Shown here piece after piece: positions 1 to 6,388 of a stretch of 17,474 nucleotides of DNA. The stretch spans positions 1 through 17,474 of the forward strand of contig CAJTON010000023.1 in assembly GCA_910577605.1 (NCBI GenBank), given 5' to 3'. The stretch's first letter is position 1; each line of letters opens with the position of its first letter. Position numbers and translations under genes: made by a program. The notes under the pieces are model-generated. The model was given only the letters and a program-made list of their open reading frames with translations, had not been told where the DNA came from and did no database searches. Source of the DNA: an uncultured Butyrivibrio sp. (GTDB taxonomy: Bacteria > Bacillota > Clostridia > Lachnospirales > Lachnospiraceae).

Positions 1-1
1 C

Positions 2-367
2 GAGTACAGGACTGCGAACGGTATCCCGGCGCTGACCTACAGTGACAAAGCCGCAAACGCGGCAATGCACAGGGCGGCTGAGAACGCTTACTCTGACTGG
101 AACATGACGGCGATGGAGAACGGCTCCAAGAGGCATATAAGACCGAACTTCGAGAAGGCGAGCAGCATAGGAGACGTATACGGAATAAGCGGAAATTTCG
201 GAGAGAACTTCGGAAGGATATTCAACAGTCCGGCTGAGATAGTAGGAGCATGGCAGGGATCGTCGTCGCATAACGCGCTGCTTCTGAGCACAAATTATAC
301 GCAGGTGGGAATCGGAGTTGCGCAGGATTCGTTCGGAGATTATTACTGGGTAGCTATCTTCAACTAA
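2..367 (+). CDS. CAP/SCP-domain secreted protein (C-terminal part, 5' end outside window)
   Basis: This is an open frame running in from the left edge and ending at TAA 365-367; about 121 residues are visible. The visible part resembles the C-terminal CAP (cysteine-rich secretory/antigen 5/PR-1, YkwD-like) domain. It has an EYRTANGIPALTYSDKAA segment like the usual N-x-x-R-x-x-x-G-x-x-x-L helix start. It also has GENFGR, then W followed by S-x-x-H-N (SSSHNALL), then a typical C-terminal strand pair (TQVGIGVAQD, YYWVAIFN). The conserved His and Glu that form the CAP cavity appear to be present. Bacterial family members are usually exported and act outside the membrane, with mostly unknown ligands. 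The signal peptide and any repeats or wall-binding domains would lie upstream of the window. A bidirectional terminator follows. The family call is fairly secure; the function is not known. Confidence 0.8.
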   Translation, partial: EYRTANGIPALTYSDKAANAAMHRAAENAYSDWNMTAMENGSKRHIRPNFEKASSIGDVYGISGNFGENFGRIFNSPAEIVGAWQGSSSHNALLLSTNYTQVGIGVAQDSFGDYYWVAIFN

Positions 368-391
368 GATCCGGAATAAATAATGTAAATG

Positions 392-445
392 AAAAAAGGC
401 TGTCGCGTTGACGAATGGTAATTCGTTAAACGGCGGCCTTTTTAT
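392..445. terminator. Bidirectional Rho-independent terminator
   Basis: A long imperfect stem pairs AAAAAGGCTGTCG with CGGCGGCCTTTTT. An inner stem (GACGAAT/ATTCGTT) closes on a GGTA loop. There is a T-run on the plus strand and the equivalent T-run on the minus strand, so it can end both the CAP-protein gene and the convergent histidinol-phosphatase gene. Confidence 0.85.
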
Positions 446-467
446 TTATGCTTTTGCGCGGCTTATA

Positions 468-1274
468 TTATAACGGCATGTAAGTCGGCATTCTTTTTTC
501 AAAAGTCGTGACGTATTTAAAACCGCTGTTAAGCAGGATGTCACGGGCCGTAGCAAAGGCATAGCCTATATTCTTTGTGATGTGCGCGTCTGAACCGACG
601 GTAACGATCTCGCCGCCAAGCTCGCGGTATCTTTTGAGAAGGGCGATAGTGGGGATGAAATGAGTAAGTCCGTTGGAAAGCTCGCGCGTATTAAGCTCGA
701 TTCCGTGTCCCTTTGATACGATGTTTTTGAGGATCATATCAAGAATGTCCCGGTAATCGGCGTCTACATACACAAAGCTTTTATCGGGAACATAGCGTCT
801 TATATAATCAAGGTGGCCGTATACGTCGTAATCGTTGAAGAGGGTAACGTTGCGCAGCACCGCCTCATAATACGCGGTTATGCATTCCGATATGGACTTG
901 TCCTGCCAGAATTCAGCGTAGTAAGGGTCGCCGCCGTCAACAAGGTGCGAGGAGCCTATGACGAAATCAAAGGGATAGCCGTTTACAAGCTGCCTGTTGG
1001 GAATGTCGCACTGAGGATTAAGCCCCAGTTCAACGCCGATCTTTATCTTTATCAGGCTTGCGTATTTGTCTCTGAGCGCGGACAGCCTTGCGAAATATTC
1101 GTCCGGTTCAAAAGTAAAAGGCTGACTGCCGTTTTGGGGCGGATAGTCGTAATCTATATGGTCTGTAAAACAGATTTCCTTCATTCCGAGAGCGATGGCT
1201 TTGGTTATGTGCTCTTCCGGAAGAGCCTCGCTGTCTGTGGAAAATAAAGTATGAACATGATAATCAGATATCAT
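468..1274 (-). CDS. hisJ: PHP-family histidinol-phosphatase (HisJ/HisK family)
   Basis: This 268-residue protein should hydrolyse L-histidinol phosphate to L-histidinol, a late step of histidine synthesis in the cytoplasm. PHP metal-site motifs are visible: H6-x-H8 (DYHVHT), D38-H39 (FTDH), E82 (GVELGL), H110 (GSSHLVDG), H154-x-D156 (YGHLDY) and D229-x-H231 (GSDAH). They support a multinuclear metal centre. The length matches the family. I chose the ATG at 1274 because AAGGAAAGGAGC lies just upstream on the minus strand and the protein then begins at the first metal motif. The same frame stays open upstream to 1439, but that part runs through a repeat-rich leader and is unlikely to be translated. 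No other his genes are in the window, so a related PHP phosphoesterase role cannot be excluded. The gene ends at a bidirectional terminator. Confidence 0.85.
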   Translation of the reverse strand: MISDYHVHTLFSTDSEALPEEHITKAIALGMKEICFTDHIDYDYPPQNGSQPFTFEPDEYFARLSALRDKYASLIKIKIGVELGLNPQCDIPNRQLVNGYPFDFVIGSSHLVDGGDPYYAEFWQDKSISECITAYYEAVLRNVTLFNDYDVYGHLDYIRRYVPDKSFVYVDADYRDILDMILKNIVSKGHGIELNTRELSNGLTHFIPTIALLKRYRELGGEIVTVGSDAHITKNIGYAFATARDILLNSGFKYVTTFEKRMPTYMPL

Positions 1275-1318
1275 AAAAGCTCCTTTCCTTGTACACGAGT
1301 TGTATTCCAACTCGTAAA

Positions 1319-1404
1319 GGAATCCTCGAAGAGGGTTTCCTTGTTCCAGCGCTGTTTTTCGGCGCAAAGCGGTATCCTCGAAGAGGATTTCTCTGTTTCT
1401 GCGC
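1319..1404 (-). repeat. Tandem direct repeat of a 34-bp hairpin unit in the hisJ leader
   Basis: Copies at 1319-1352 and 1371-1404 match at 28 of 34 positions with an offset of 52 bp. Each contains CCTC-GAA-GAGG; at 1374-1388 this is a perfect ATCCTC-GAA-GAGGAT hairpin. Another perfect hairpin adjoins at 1295-1315 (ACGAGTTG, 5-nt loop, CAACTCGT). All of this lies between the predicted hisJ transcription start and its ATG, so it would be part of the mRNA leader. It may be a dispersed intergenic repeat or a structured leader. Confidence 0.75.
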
Positions 1405-1459
1405 CGCCGTTTTGACTGCAAAAATCCGACCGGAGGCACAATGCGCCGTATATTTTCAA

Positions 1460-1487
1460 ATTATAATTGAAGCTTTTGATTTGTCAA
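1460..1487 (-). promoter_or_regulatory. Sigma-A-type promoter for hisJ
   Basis: Read on the minus strand, this is a perfect TTGACA (1487-1482), a 16-bp spacer and a perfect TATAAT (1465-1460). The expected start is near 1453, giving a leader of about 180 nt before the ATG at 1274. It stands back to back with the gap promoter. Confidence 0.8.
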
Positions 1488-1529
1488 TAGAATAAAATAA
1501 GTAAAGTATGCACAAAAATAAAATAAGGG

Positions 1530-1558
1530 TTGAAATTTTATGGTAAAAATTGTAAAAT
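1530..1558 (+). promoter_or_regulatory. Sigma-A-type promoter for gap
   Basis: TTGAAA (1530-1535), a 17-bp spacer and TAAAAT (1553-1558). The expected start is near 1565, leaving a leader of about 60 nt. A weaker second candidate is TTGATT (1569-1574), a 16-bp spacer and TATCTA (1591-1596). A strong AGGAGGA ribosome-binding site lies at 1614-1620. Confidence 0.7.
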
Positions 1559-1627
1559 GTACTCTAGATTGATTTTATATTAACAATCCTTATCTATTTT
1601 CACATTTTTTTCTAGGAGGAATTTAAA

Positions 1628-2641
1628 ATGGCAGTAAAAGTTGCAATCAACGGATTCGGACGTATCGGCCGTCTTGCTTTCAGACAGATGTTCGGAGCAG
1701 AGGGATACGAGGTAGTAGCAATTAACGACTTGACAAGCCCTAAGATGCTTGCTCATCTTCTTAAGTATGACTCGTCACAGGGAAAGTATGAGAAGGCTGA
1801 AACGGTATCCGCGGGAGAGGATTCCATCACGGTTGACGGTAAGACCATCAAGATCTACGCATACCCCGACGCAAATAATTGCCCTTGGAAGGAGCTTGGC
1901 GTAGACGTTGTTCTTGAGTGCTCAGGTTTCTACACATCCAAAGAGAAGGCTCAGGCTCATATCAACGCGGGAGCGCGCAAGGTAGTCATCTCCGCTCCGG
2001 CAGGAAACGATCTTCCCACGATCGTATACAATGTAAACCATACGACGCTTAAGGCAGACGATACGATCATTTCAGCGGCTTCCTGCACAACTAACTGTCT
2101 TGCACCCATGGCTAAGGCGCTTAACGACCTCGCTCCCATCGAGTCGGGTATTATGTGCACGATCCATGCATATACCGGAGACCAGATGATCCTTGACGGA
2201 CCTCAGAGAAAGGGCGACCTCAGAAGATCAAGAGCAGGTGCGGTAAACATCGTTCCCAACTCAACGGGCGCTGCAAAGGCTATCGGACTTGTTATCCCCG
2301 AGCTTAACGGCAAGCTTATCGGAGCAGCTCAGCGTGTTCCTACGCCCACCGGTTCAACGACGCTTCTTTTCGCCGTACTTGGCAGAAAAGTTACGAAGGA
2401 AGAGATCAACGCTGCTATGAAGGCAGCTCAGACCGAGTCCTTCGGATATACCGAGGACGAGATCGTATCCTCCGATATTGTCGGAATGAGATACGGCTCG
2501 CTCTTTGACGCTACACAGACCATGGTTTCCGAGCTTCCTGACGGAAAGTGCCAGGTTGAGGTCGTTTCATGGTATGACAACGAGAACTCATACACAAGCC
2601 AGATGGTAAGGACTATCAAGTATTTTTCGGAGCTGGCTTAA
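1628..2641 (+). CDS. gap: Glyceraldehyde-3-phosphate dehydrogenase, type I (NAD-type)
   Basis: This 337-residue protein has the usual length for class I GAPDH. It oxidises glyceraldehyde 3-phosphate to 1,3-bisphosphoglycerate in glycolysis, in the cytoplasm. Visible motifs are the Rossmann loop GFGRIGR (9-15), the NAD-favouring Asp in AIND (D34), the catalytic block ASCTTNCLAP with nucleophile C153, the partner H180 (TIHAYTGDQ), RRSRAGAVNIVP, and the C-terminal WYDNENSY. The ATG at 1628 follows AGGAGGA at 7-nt spacing. It heads the gap-pgk-tpiA block, but a terminator-like structure separates it from pgk, so gap may be made in excess over pgk and tpiA. The D34 residue argues for NAD and a glycolytic rather than an NADP, gluconeogenic GapB role. 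Confidence 0.97.
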   Translation: MAVKVAINGFGRIGRLAFRQMFGAEGYEVVAINDLTSPKMLAHLLKYDSSQGKYEKAETVSAGEDSITVDGKTIKIYAYPDANNCPWKELGVDVVLECSGFYTSKEKAQAHINAGARKVVISAPAGNDLPTIVYNVNHTTLKADDTIISAASCTTNCLAPMAKALNDLAPIESGIMCTIHAYTGDQMILDGPQRKGDLRRSRAGAVNIVPNSTGAAKAIGLVIPELNGKLIGAAQRVPTPTGSTTLLFAVLGRKVTKEEINAAMKAAQTESFGYTEDEIVSSDIVGMRYGSLFDATQTMVSELPDGKCQVEVVSWYDNENSYTSQMVRTIKYFSELA

Positions 2642-2659
2642 TTAATAAGGCGAAATATT

Positions 2660-2712
2660 AAAAAAGACCTTGGGAGGTCCGGTCAGTTTGTGGGCCGGAC
2701 CTCTTCTTTTTT
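2660..2712 (+). terminator. gap-pgk intergenic terminator / possible attenuator
   Basis: The main stem AGGTCCGG (2675-2682)/CCGGACCT (2695-2702) is followed by CTTCTTTTTT. It can be extended by AAAAAAGA (2660-2667) pairing with TCTTTTTT (2705-2712). Two competing pairings are visible. GACCT (2666-2670) can pair with AGGTC (2675-2679), the 5' arm of the terminator. TTTTACGG (2709-2716) can pair with CCGTAAAA (2723-2730), which would occupy the T-tract. No clear promoter is seen before pgk, so partial read-through is likely. Confidence 0.75.
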
Positions 2713-2763
2713 ACGGATATGCCCGTAAAATAAAACAAAAATGCGAATTAAAGGAGAGAATCA

Positions 2764-3969
2764 ATGCTTAACAAGAAATCAGTGGATGATATCAATGTTA
2801 AAGGACTCAGGGTCCTTGTCAGATGCGATTTCAACGTTCCTTTAAAGGGCGGAGAGATCACCGACGAGAACAGAATAGTTGCGGCGCTGCCCACTATCAA
2901 TAAGCTCATAAACGACGGCGGAAAGGTTATTCTTTGCTCCCATTTGGGAAAGGTAAAGAACGGACCCAACGAGGGAGAGTCGCTCGCGCCGGTTGCCAAA
3001 AGACTTTCGGAGAAGCTCGGCAAGGAGGTCGTTTTTGCGGCGGACGACGAGGTCGTAGGACCTAACGCAAAGGCTGCTGTCGAGGCGATGAAGGACGGCG
3101 ATGTCGTTCTTTTGCAGAACACGAGATTCAGAAAAGAGGAGACAAAGAACGAGGAGAATTTTTCCAAGGAGCTTGCTTCTCTTTGCGACGTATATGTAAA
3201 CGACGCTTTCGGAGCGTGCCACAGGGCGCACTGTTCGACGGAGGGCGTTACAAAGTTTGTAAAGACAAGCGTTGTCGGCTATCTTATGCAGAAGGAGATA
3301 GATTTCCTCGGAAACGCGGTCAATAATCCCGTAAGACCTTTCGTGGCTATACTCGGAGGAGCGAAGGTTGCCGACAAGCTTAACGTTATTTCCAACCTTC
3401 TTGAGAAATGCGACACGCTCATCATCGGCGGCGGAATGGCGTATACCTTCCTCAAGGCTCAGGGCTATGAGATCGGAACCTCGCTTGTGGACGACACAAA
3501 GCTTGATTACTGCAAGGAAATGATGGCTAAAGCGGAGAAGCTCGGCAAAAAACTTCTTCTTCCCGTTGACGCTGTTACGATCAAGGATTTCCCTAATCCT
3601 ATCGACGCTCCCGTCGAGACCGAGATTTATGATTCCACAAATATGCCGGCTGACAGAGAGGGCTGCGATATAGGACCCAAGACGCAGCAGCTTTTTGCCG
3701 ACGCAGTTAAGTCCGCAAAGACCGTTGTATGGAACGGACCTATGGGGGTTTTCGAGAACCCCACGCTTGCTGAGGGCACTATCGCGGTCGCTAAGGCTCT
3801 TGCGGAGACCGACGCTACGACTATCATCGGCGGCGGAGATTCTGCCGCGGCTGTAAACAATCTCGGATTCGGAGACAAAATGACGCATATTTCGACGGGC
3901 GGCGGCGCTTCTCTTGAGTTCCTTGAGGGCAAGGCGCTTCCCGGAATCGAGTCGGCGGATGACAAATAG
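2764..3969 (+). CDS. pgk: Phosphoglycerate kinase
   Basis: This 401-residue enzyme has the normal family length. It transfers phosphate from 1,3-bisphosphoglycerate to ADP, giving ATP and 3-phosphoglycerate in the cytoplasm. The N-terminal substrate-binding signature LVRCDFNVPL is at about 18-27. NDAFGACHRAHCST and GGAKVADKLNV follow, and the C-terminal nucleotide-domain motifs GGGDSAAAV and STGGGASLEFLEGKALPGIE are present. The start ATG has AAAGGAGAG upstream. The gene follows gap after a terminator-like structure and precedes tpiA by 21 bp, so pgk and tpiA are almost certainly co-transcribed. Confidence 0.97.
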   Translation: MLNKKSVDDINVKGLRVLVRCDFNVPLKGGEITDENRIVAALPTINKLINDGGKVILCSHLGKVKNGPNEGESLAPVAKRLSEKLGKEVVFAADDEVVGPNAKAAVEAMKDGDVVLLQNTRFRKEETKNEENFSKELASLCDVYVNDAFGACHRAHCSTEGVTKFVKTSVVGYLMQKEIDFLGNAVNNPVRPFVAILGGAKVADKLNVISNLLEKCDTLIIGGGMAYTFLKAQGYEIGTSLVDDTKLDYCKEMMAKAEKLGKKLLLPVDAVTIKDFPNPIDAPVETEIYDSTNMPADREGCDIGPKTQQLFADAVKSAKTVVWNGPMGVFENPTLAEGTIAVAKALAETDATTIIGGGDSAAAVNNLGFGDKMTHISTGGGASLEFLEGKALPGIESADDK

Positions 3970-3990
3970 ATAAATTGAAGGAGAATAAAG

Positions 3991-4734
3991 ATGCGCAGAA
4001 GAATTATCGCAGGCAACTGGAAGATGAACAAAACTCCCAGCGAAGCCGTTGCTTTGATAGACGAGCTTAAGCCGCTCGTTGTAAATCCCGACGTGGATGT
4101 GGTATACTGTGTTCCCGCGGTCGATCTGACTACGGCGATCGAGGCTGTCAAGGGCACCGACGTATCGATCGGCGCCGAGAATATGTATTTTGAGGAGAGC
4201 GGAGCGTACACGGGAGAGATTTCTCCCGCTATGCTTACGGATATCGGAGTAAAATACGTTATTATCGGACATTCGGAGAGAAGGGAATATTTCGCTGAGA
4301 CGGACGAGACCGTGAATAAAAAGGTGCTGAAGGCTTTTGAGCACGGAATAATTCCCATAATCTGCTGCGGAGAGTCTCTCACGCAGAGAGAGCAGGGCAT
4401 CACGCTCGACTGGATAAGGATGCAGATAAAGATTGCTTTCCGTGATGTGACGGCAGAGCAGGCAAAGACGGCTGTCATCGCTTACGAGCCTATCTGGGCG
4501 ATAGGAACCGGCAAGACAGCTACCGCTGAACAGGCGGAGGAGGTATGCGCCGGAATCCGCGCGGTTATCGGAGAGATATACGACGCGTCGGTTGCCGAAG
4601 CCATAAGGATACAGTACGGCGGCTCGATGAACGCGGGCAATGCCGCGGAGCTTCTCGCCAAGCCGGACATCGACGGCGGACTTATCGGAGGAGCGAGCCT
4701 TAAAGCCGATTTCGGAAAGATCGTAAACGCTTAA
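3991..4734 (+). CDS. tpiA: Triosephosphate isomerase
   Basis: This 247-residue TIM-barrel enzyme interconverts dihydroxyacetone phosphate and glyceraldehyde 3-phosphate. Catalytic residues are visible: N9 and K11 in AGNWKMNKT, H94 in IGHSERR and E166 in AYEPIWAIGTGK. Phosphate-binding YGGSMNAGNA and GGLIGGASL are near the C-terminus. The ribosome-binding site is AAGGAG, and the gene lies 21 bp after pgk. In many clostridia the next gene would be a phosphoglycerate mutase or enolase, but here the glycolytic run stops at a long hairpin and is followed by an unrelated membrane protein. Confidence 0.97.
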   Translation: MRRRIIAGNWKMNKTPSEAVALIDELKPLVVNPDVDVVYCVPAVDLTTAIEAVKGTDVSIGAENMYFEESGAYTGEISPAMLTDIGVKYVIIGHSERREYFAETDETVNKKVLKAFEHGIIPIICCGESLTQREQGITLDWIRMQIKIAFRDVTAEQAKTAVIAYEPIWAIGTGKTATAEQAEEVCAGIRAVIGEIYDASVAEAIRIQYGGSMNAGNAAELLAKPDIDGGLIGGASLKADFGKIVNA

Positions 4735-4738
4735 AACC

Positions 4739-4790
4739 AAACGACGCCATAATTTTACCGGATTTTCCGGTAGGATTATGGCGTCGTTGA
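4739..4790. terminator. Long hairpin after tpiA, probable transcript end
   Basis: Near-perfect arms AACGACGCCATAAT and ATTATGGCGTCGTT surround an inner stem (ACCGG/CCGGT with a TTTT loop). The stem is very strong, but only a short T-containing tail (GAATTT) follows. It could be a terminator with a weak tract or a stabilising 3' structure. It sits directly before the ribosome-binding site of the next gene. Confidence 0.6.
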
Positions 4791-4807
4791 ATTTAGGGAG
4801 GATATGA

Positions 4808-5740
4808 ATGAAAAAGAAAATGCGAATTATGTTTGCCGTACTGTTTTTGGCTGTGTCCGTGGCTGCCTGTATGACGGCGGAGGTGAAGGCGGATATGGGA
4901 CCGAAGCCCTCGACGGTAATTGATTTTGAAAATATGGACGGGGAAAAATATTATGTCACGCTGCTTTCGGAACAGAGAGCCTCGGGACCTCACATCGCAT
5001 ATGAGGGAGACGGCGACATACCGGACGGTACATACGGAAAGGAGATATGGAGAGCGTTCAACGATTACGAGGACTCCGACGGCTTTTATTTTTTGCAGTA
5101 TTACGGAGAAATTGCAGGCGACGGCAGATTCACATGGGGCTATTATCCTCCTGACAGATTCAAGATATTGCTTTATTTTCCGGAAAGCTGCAGGTATGCC
5201 GTGAGCGACGAGATATATAAGAGGTATGCCTTTGACAGCTACTATACGGTTGACGGCAGCCGGATAGATTTCGGGAGCGGCACCGTGAAGCTGACGGAAG
5301 TCGGCGGTATGGGACAGAAAAGCTACGATTACAGAAGCGAGCTTTTTTCGCTTGCGGCAAGGATAGTCATAACGGTCGCGCTTGAGCTTGGAATCGCGAT
5401 GCTTTTCGGTTTCAGGAAAAAATACTGGCTCAAAGCGATTCTTTTTACCAATCTTGTTACGCAGATAGCTCTCAACTGCGGGCTAAACGCGGCGGCTTAT
5501 TTCGGGGGACCGGGGGAAGCGATGCTTGCGTATATCGTGTTGGAAATCGGCGTTATTATCGCTGAGTACGAGGTCTATTTGAACGTCGGCAAAAGAGCGT
5601 TTGCAAAGAACGCAAAGGAGGGAGAGAAAGCCGCCGCTGTGCGCGGAAACGGCTTGATATCCGCCTATGCGGTCGCCGCGAATCTTGCTTCATTCTTTGC
5701 GGGGCTGGGGCTTGCGAAAATTATGCCGGGGATATTTTAG
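4808..5740 (+). CDS. Exported/membrane protein of unknown function with four C-terminal membrane segments
   Basis: I do not recognise a characterised family for this 310-residue protein. Residues 1-28 form a signal peptide (KKK, hydrophobic core 7-22). Cleavage could follow VKA at 28, before DMGPKPS; VAAC at 18-21 also fits a lipobox, so a lipoprotein is possible. Residues 30-175 form a soluble extracytoplasmic region rich in aromatic and acidic residues, including many Tyr and a YYPPDRFKILLYFPE stretch. Four hydrophobic segments follow at about 178-202, 207-232, 238-260 and 283-306, with a charged cytoplasmic loop between the third and fourth. A mature start of the type DMGPKPS is, as far as I recall, seen in other uncharacterised clostridial membrane proteins. 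The start has GGGAGG upstream. The gene is convergent with the acetyltransferase gene, with only 10 bp between the stops. Confidence 0.85.
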   Translation: MKKKMRIMFAVLFLAVSVAACMTAEVKADMGPKPSTVIDFENMDGEKYYVTLLSEQRASGPHIAYEGDGDIPDGTYGKEIWRAFNDYEDSDGFYFLQYYGEIAGDGRFTWGYYPPDRFKILLYFPESCRYAVSDEIYKRYAFDSYYTVDGSRIDFGSGTVKLTEVGGMGQKSYDYRSELFSLAARIVITVALELGIAMLFGFRKKYWLKAILFTNLVTQIALNCGLNAAAYFGGPGEAMLAYIVLEIGVIIAEYEVYLNVGKRAFAKNAKEGEKAAAVRGNGLISAYAVAANLASFFAGLGLAKIMPGIF

Positions 5741-5743
5741 AGG

Positions 5744-5784
5744 GCAGCGTTTAAATCAGAATTTTCTTAAAATTGATCTGCTGC
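5744..5784. terminator. Imperfect hairpin at the convergent gene ends
   Basis: GCAGC (5744-5748) pairs with GCTGC (5780-5784), ATC (5755-5757) with GAT (5775-5777), and AATTTT (5760-5765) with AAAATT (5769-5774). It spans the gap between the two stop codons and overlaps the 3' end of the acetyltransferase gene. No good T-tract follows on either strand, so terminator activity is only a possibility. Confidence 0.35.
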
Positions 5785-6188
5785 TTATCTCCGGTATATC
5801 CGCAATGGCGGTAAAATTCGTGTGCGTCTGTTCTTGCAGAACCGGAAACCAGCCGGATGCCGTGCGCGCCGCTTTTTCGCGCCCAATCCTCAACCGCAGA
5901 CAGCAAAGCCCTGCCTATTCCTTTTTTCTTACAGCAGCCGGAAACGGCAATTCCCATTATATTCTTCATATGTGGAGCATAAATCACATCATAGTCGTTT
6001 GCGTGGACGTAGCCGACGACTGCATTATCGACCAAAGCGACAAGGACCTTATCCTTGCCGCTTTTTAGTAACTGCAATAGCTTTTCTACAGTCTTATCGT
6101 AAGGGTAGTCATATCCCATTTCTTTTAGATTTAATTCATAAATTGCCTTTGCGTCCGTAATTTCACATTTTCTTATCTGTATATCCAT
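5751..6188 (-). CDS. GNAT-family N-acetyltransferase
   Basis: This 145-residue cytoplasmic protein has the GNAT fold. It starts with the beta-1 strand MDIQIRKCEITDAKAIYEL. The central strand VVGYVHAN is followed by IMGIAVSGCCKKKGIGRALLSAVEDWA (about 78-104), with the acetyl-CoA pyrophosphate loop K-K-G-I-G-R-A at 88-94. The usual C-terminal FYRHCGYTGDKQQINFKK is present. The acceptor substrate cannot be told from sequence. I chose the ATG at 6188 because AGGAGAAATAAAG precedes it; an in-frame ATG 12 codons upstream lacks a comparable site and would add residues before the fold. It has its own minus-strand promoter, divergent from the spoIIGA promoter. Confidence 0.88.
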   Translation of the reverse strand: MDIQIRKCEITDAKAIYELNLKEMGYDYPYDKTVEKLLQLLKSGKDKVLVALVDNAVVGYVHANDYDVIYAPHMKNIMGIAVSGCCKKKGIGRALLSAVEDWARKSGAHGIRLVSGSARTDAHEFYRHCGYTGDKQQINFKKILI

Positions 6189-6239
6189 CTTTATTTCTCC
6201 TGCGTGATATAAAAATAGCATCATTGCTTTCTGGAATCA

Positions 6240-6268
6240 ATTATACAGTATTTTGAGCGCTTTCTCAA
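6240..6268 (-). promoter_or_regulatory. Sigma-A-type promoter for the acetyltransferase gene
   Basis: On the minus strand: TTGAGA (6268-6263), a 17-bp spacer and a perfect TATAAT (6245-6240), with TG directly before the -10. The expected start is near 6233, giving a leader of about 45 nt. The leftmost Spo0A-like box at 6285-6291 lies about 55 bp upstream of that start, so this promoter may also feel Spo0A. Confidence 0.7.
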
Positions 6269-6284
6269 TATTTTGTTCCCAAAC

Positions 6285-6301
6285 TGTCGAAGGCTGTCAT
6301 T
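6285..6301 (+). promoter_or_regulatory. Distal Spo0A-binding site (0A box pair) for spoIIGA
   Basis: TGTCGAA at 6285-6291 is an exact core 0A box. A degenerate box, TGTCATT, follows at 6295-6301, exactly 10 bp later on the same helix face, as in the tandem 0A boxes described for B. subtilis spoIIG. The centre of the exact box is near -79 relative to the predicted start. Confidence 0.65.
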
Positions 6302-6326
6302 TTATTTTGGCGGACCCGTATTACGG

Positions 6327-6360
6327 TTCGACATTTTTTACGGAAGGCATGGCATATAAT
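6327..6360 (+). promoter_or_regulatory. spoIIGA promoter: 0A box over the -35 region, 21-bp spacer, perfect -10
   Basis: TTCGACA at 6327-6333 is the exact reverse complement of the 0A core TGTCGAA. It overlaps a -35-like hexamer TCGACA (6328-6333). The -10 is TATAAT at 6355-6360, giving a 21-bp spacer, too long for normal sigma-A recognition. The B. subtilis spoIIG promoter has the same design: an over-long spacer rescued by Spo0A bound across the -35. With a start near 6367 this box is centred at about -37. Confidence 0.7.
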
Positions 6361-6388
6361 CAAGCTGTAAAACGACAGGAGGGATTGG

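Larger units (their letters stand above)
1275..1627. other. Divergent intergenic region hisJ/gap (353 bp)
   Basis: This is the longest gene-free stretch of the window. From left to right it holds the hisJ ribosome-binding site, a perfect hairpin at 1295-1315, the two 34-bp hairpin repeats, the minus-strand hisJ promoter (1460-1487), and the gap promoter (1530-1558) with its AT-rich leader. The hisJ half contains GC-rich elements, while the gap half is very AT-rich. I see no further gene in it. Confidence 0.8.

Noticed and set aside
1275..1439. N-terminal extension of the histidinol-phosphatase by 55 codons
   Set aside because: The extension runs through the duplicated hairpin repeat, lacks a ribosome-binding site, and the family begins at the DYHVHT motif. 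The ATG at 1274 has AAGGAAAGGAGC in front.
2842..4740. A 632-codon open frame on the minus strand opposite pgk and tpiA
   Set aside because: It is wholly antisense to two certain glycolytic genes, lacks a recognisable domain, and is Arg/Ser/Leu-rich as expected from the complement of codon-biased genes. It is a shadow frame.
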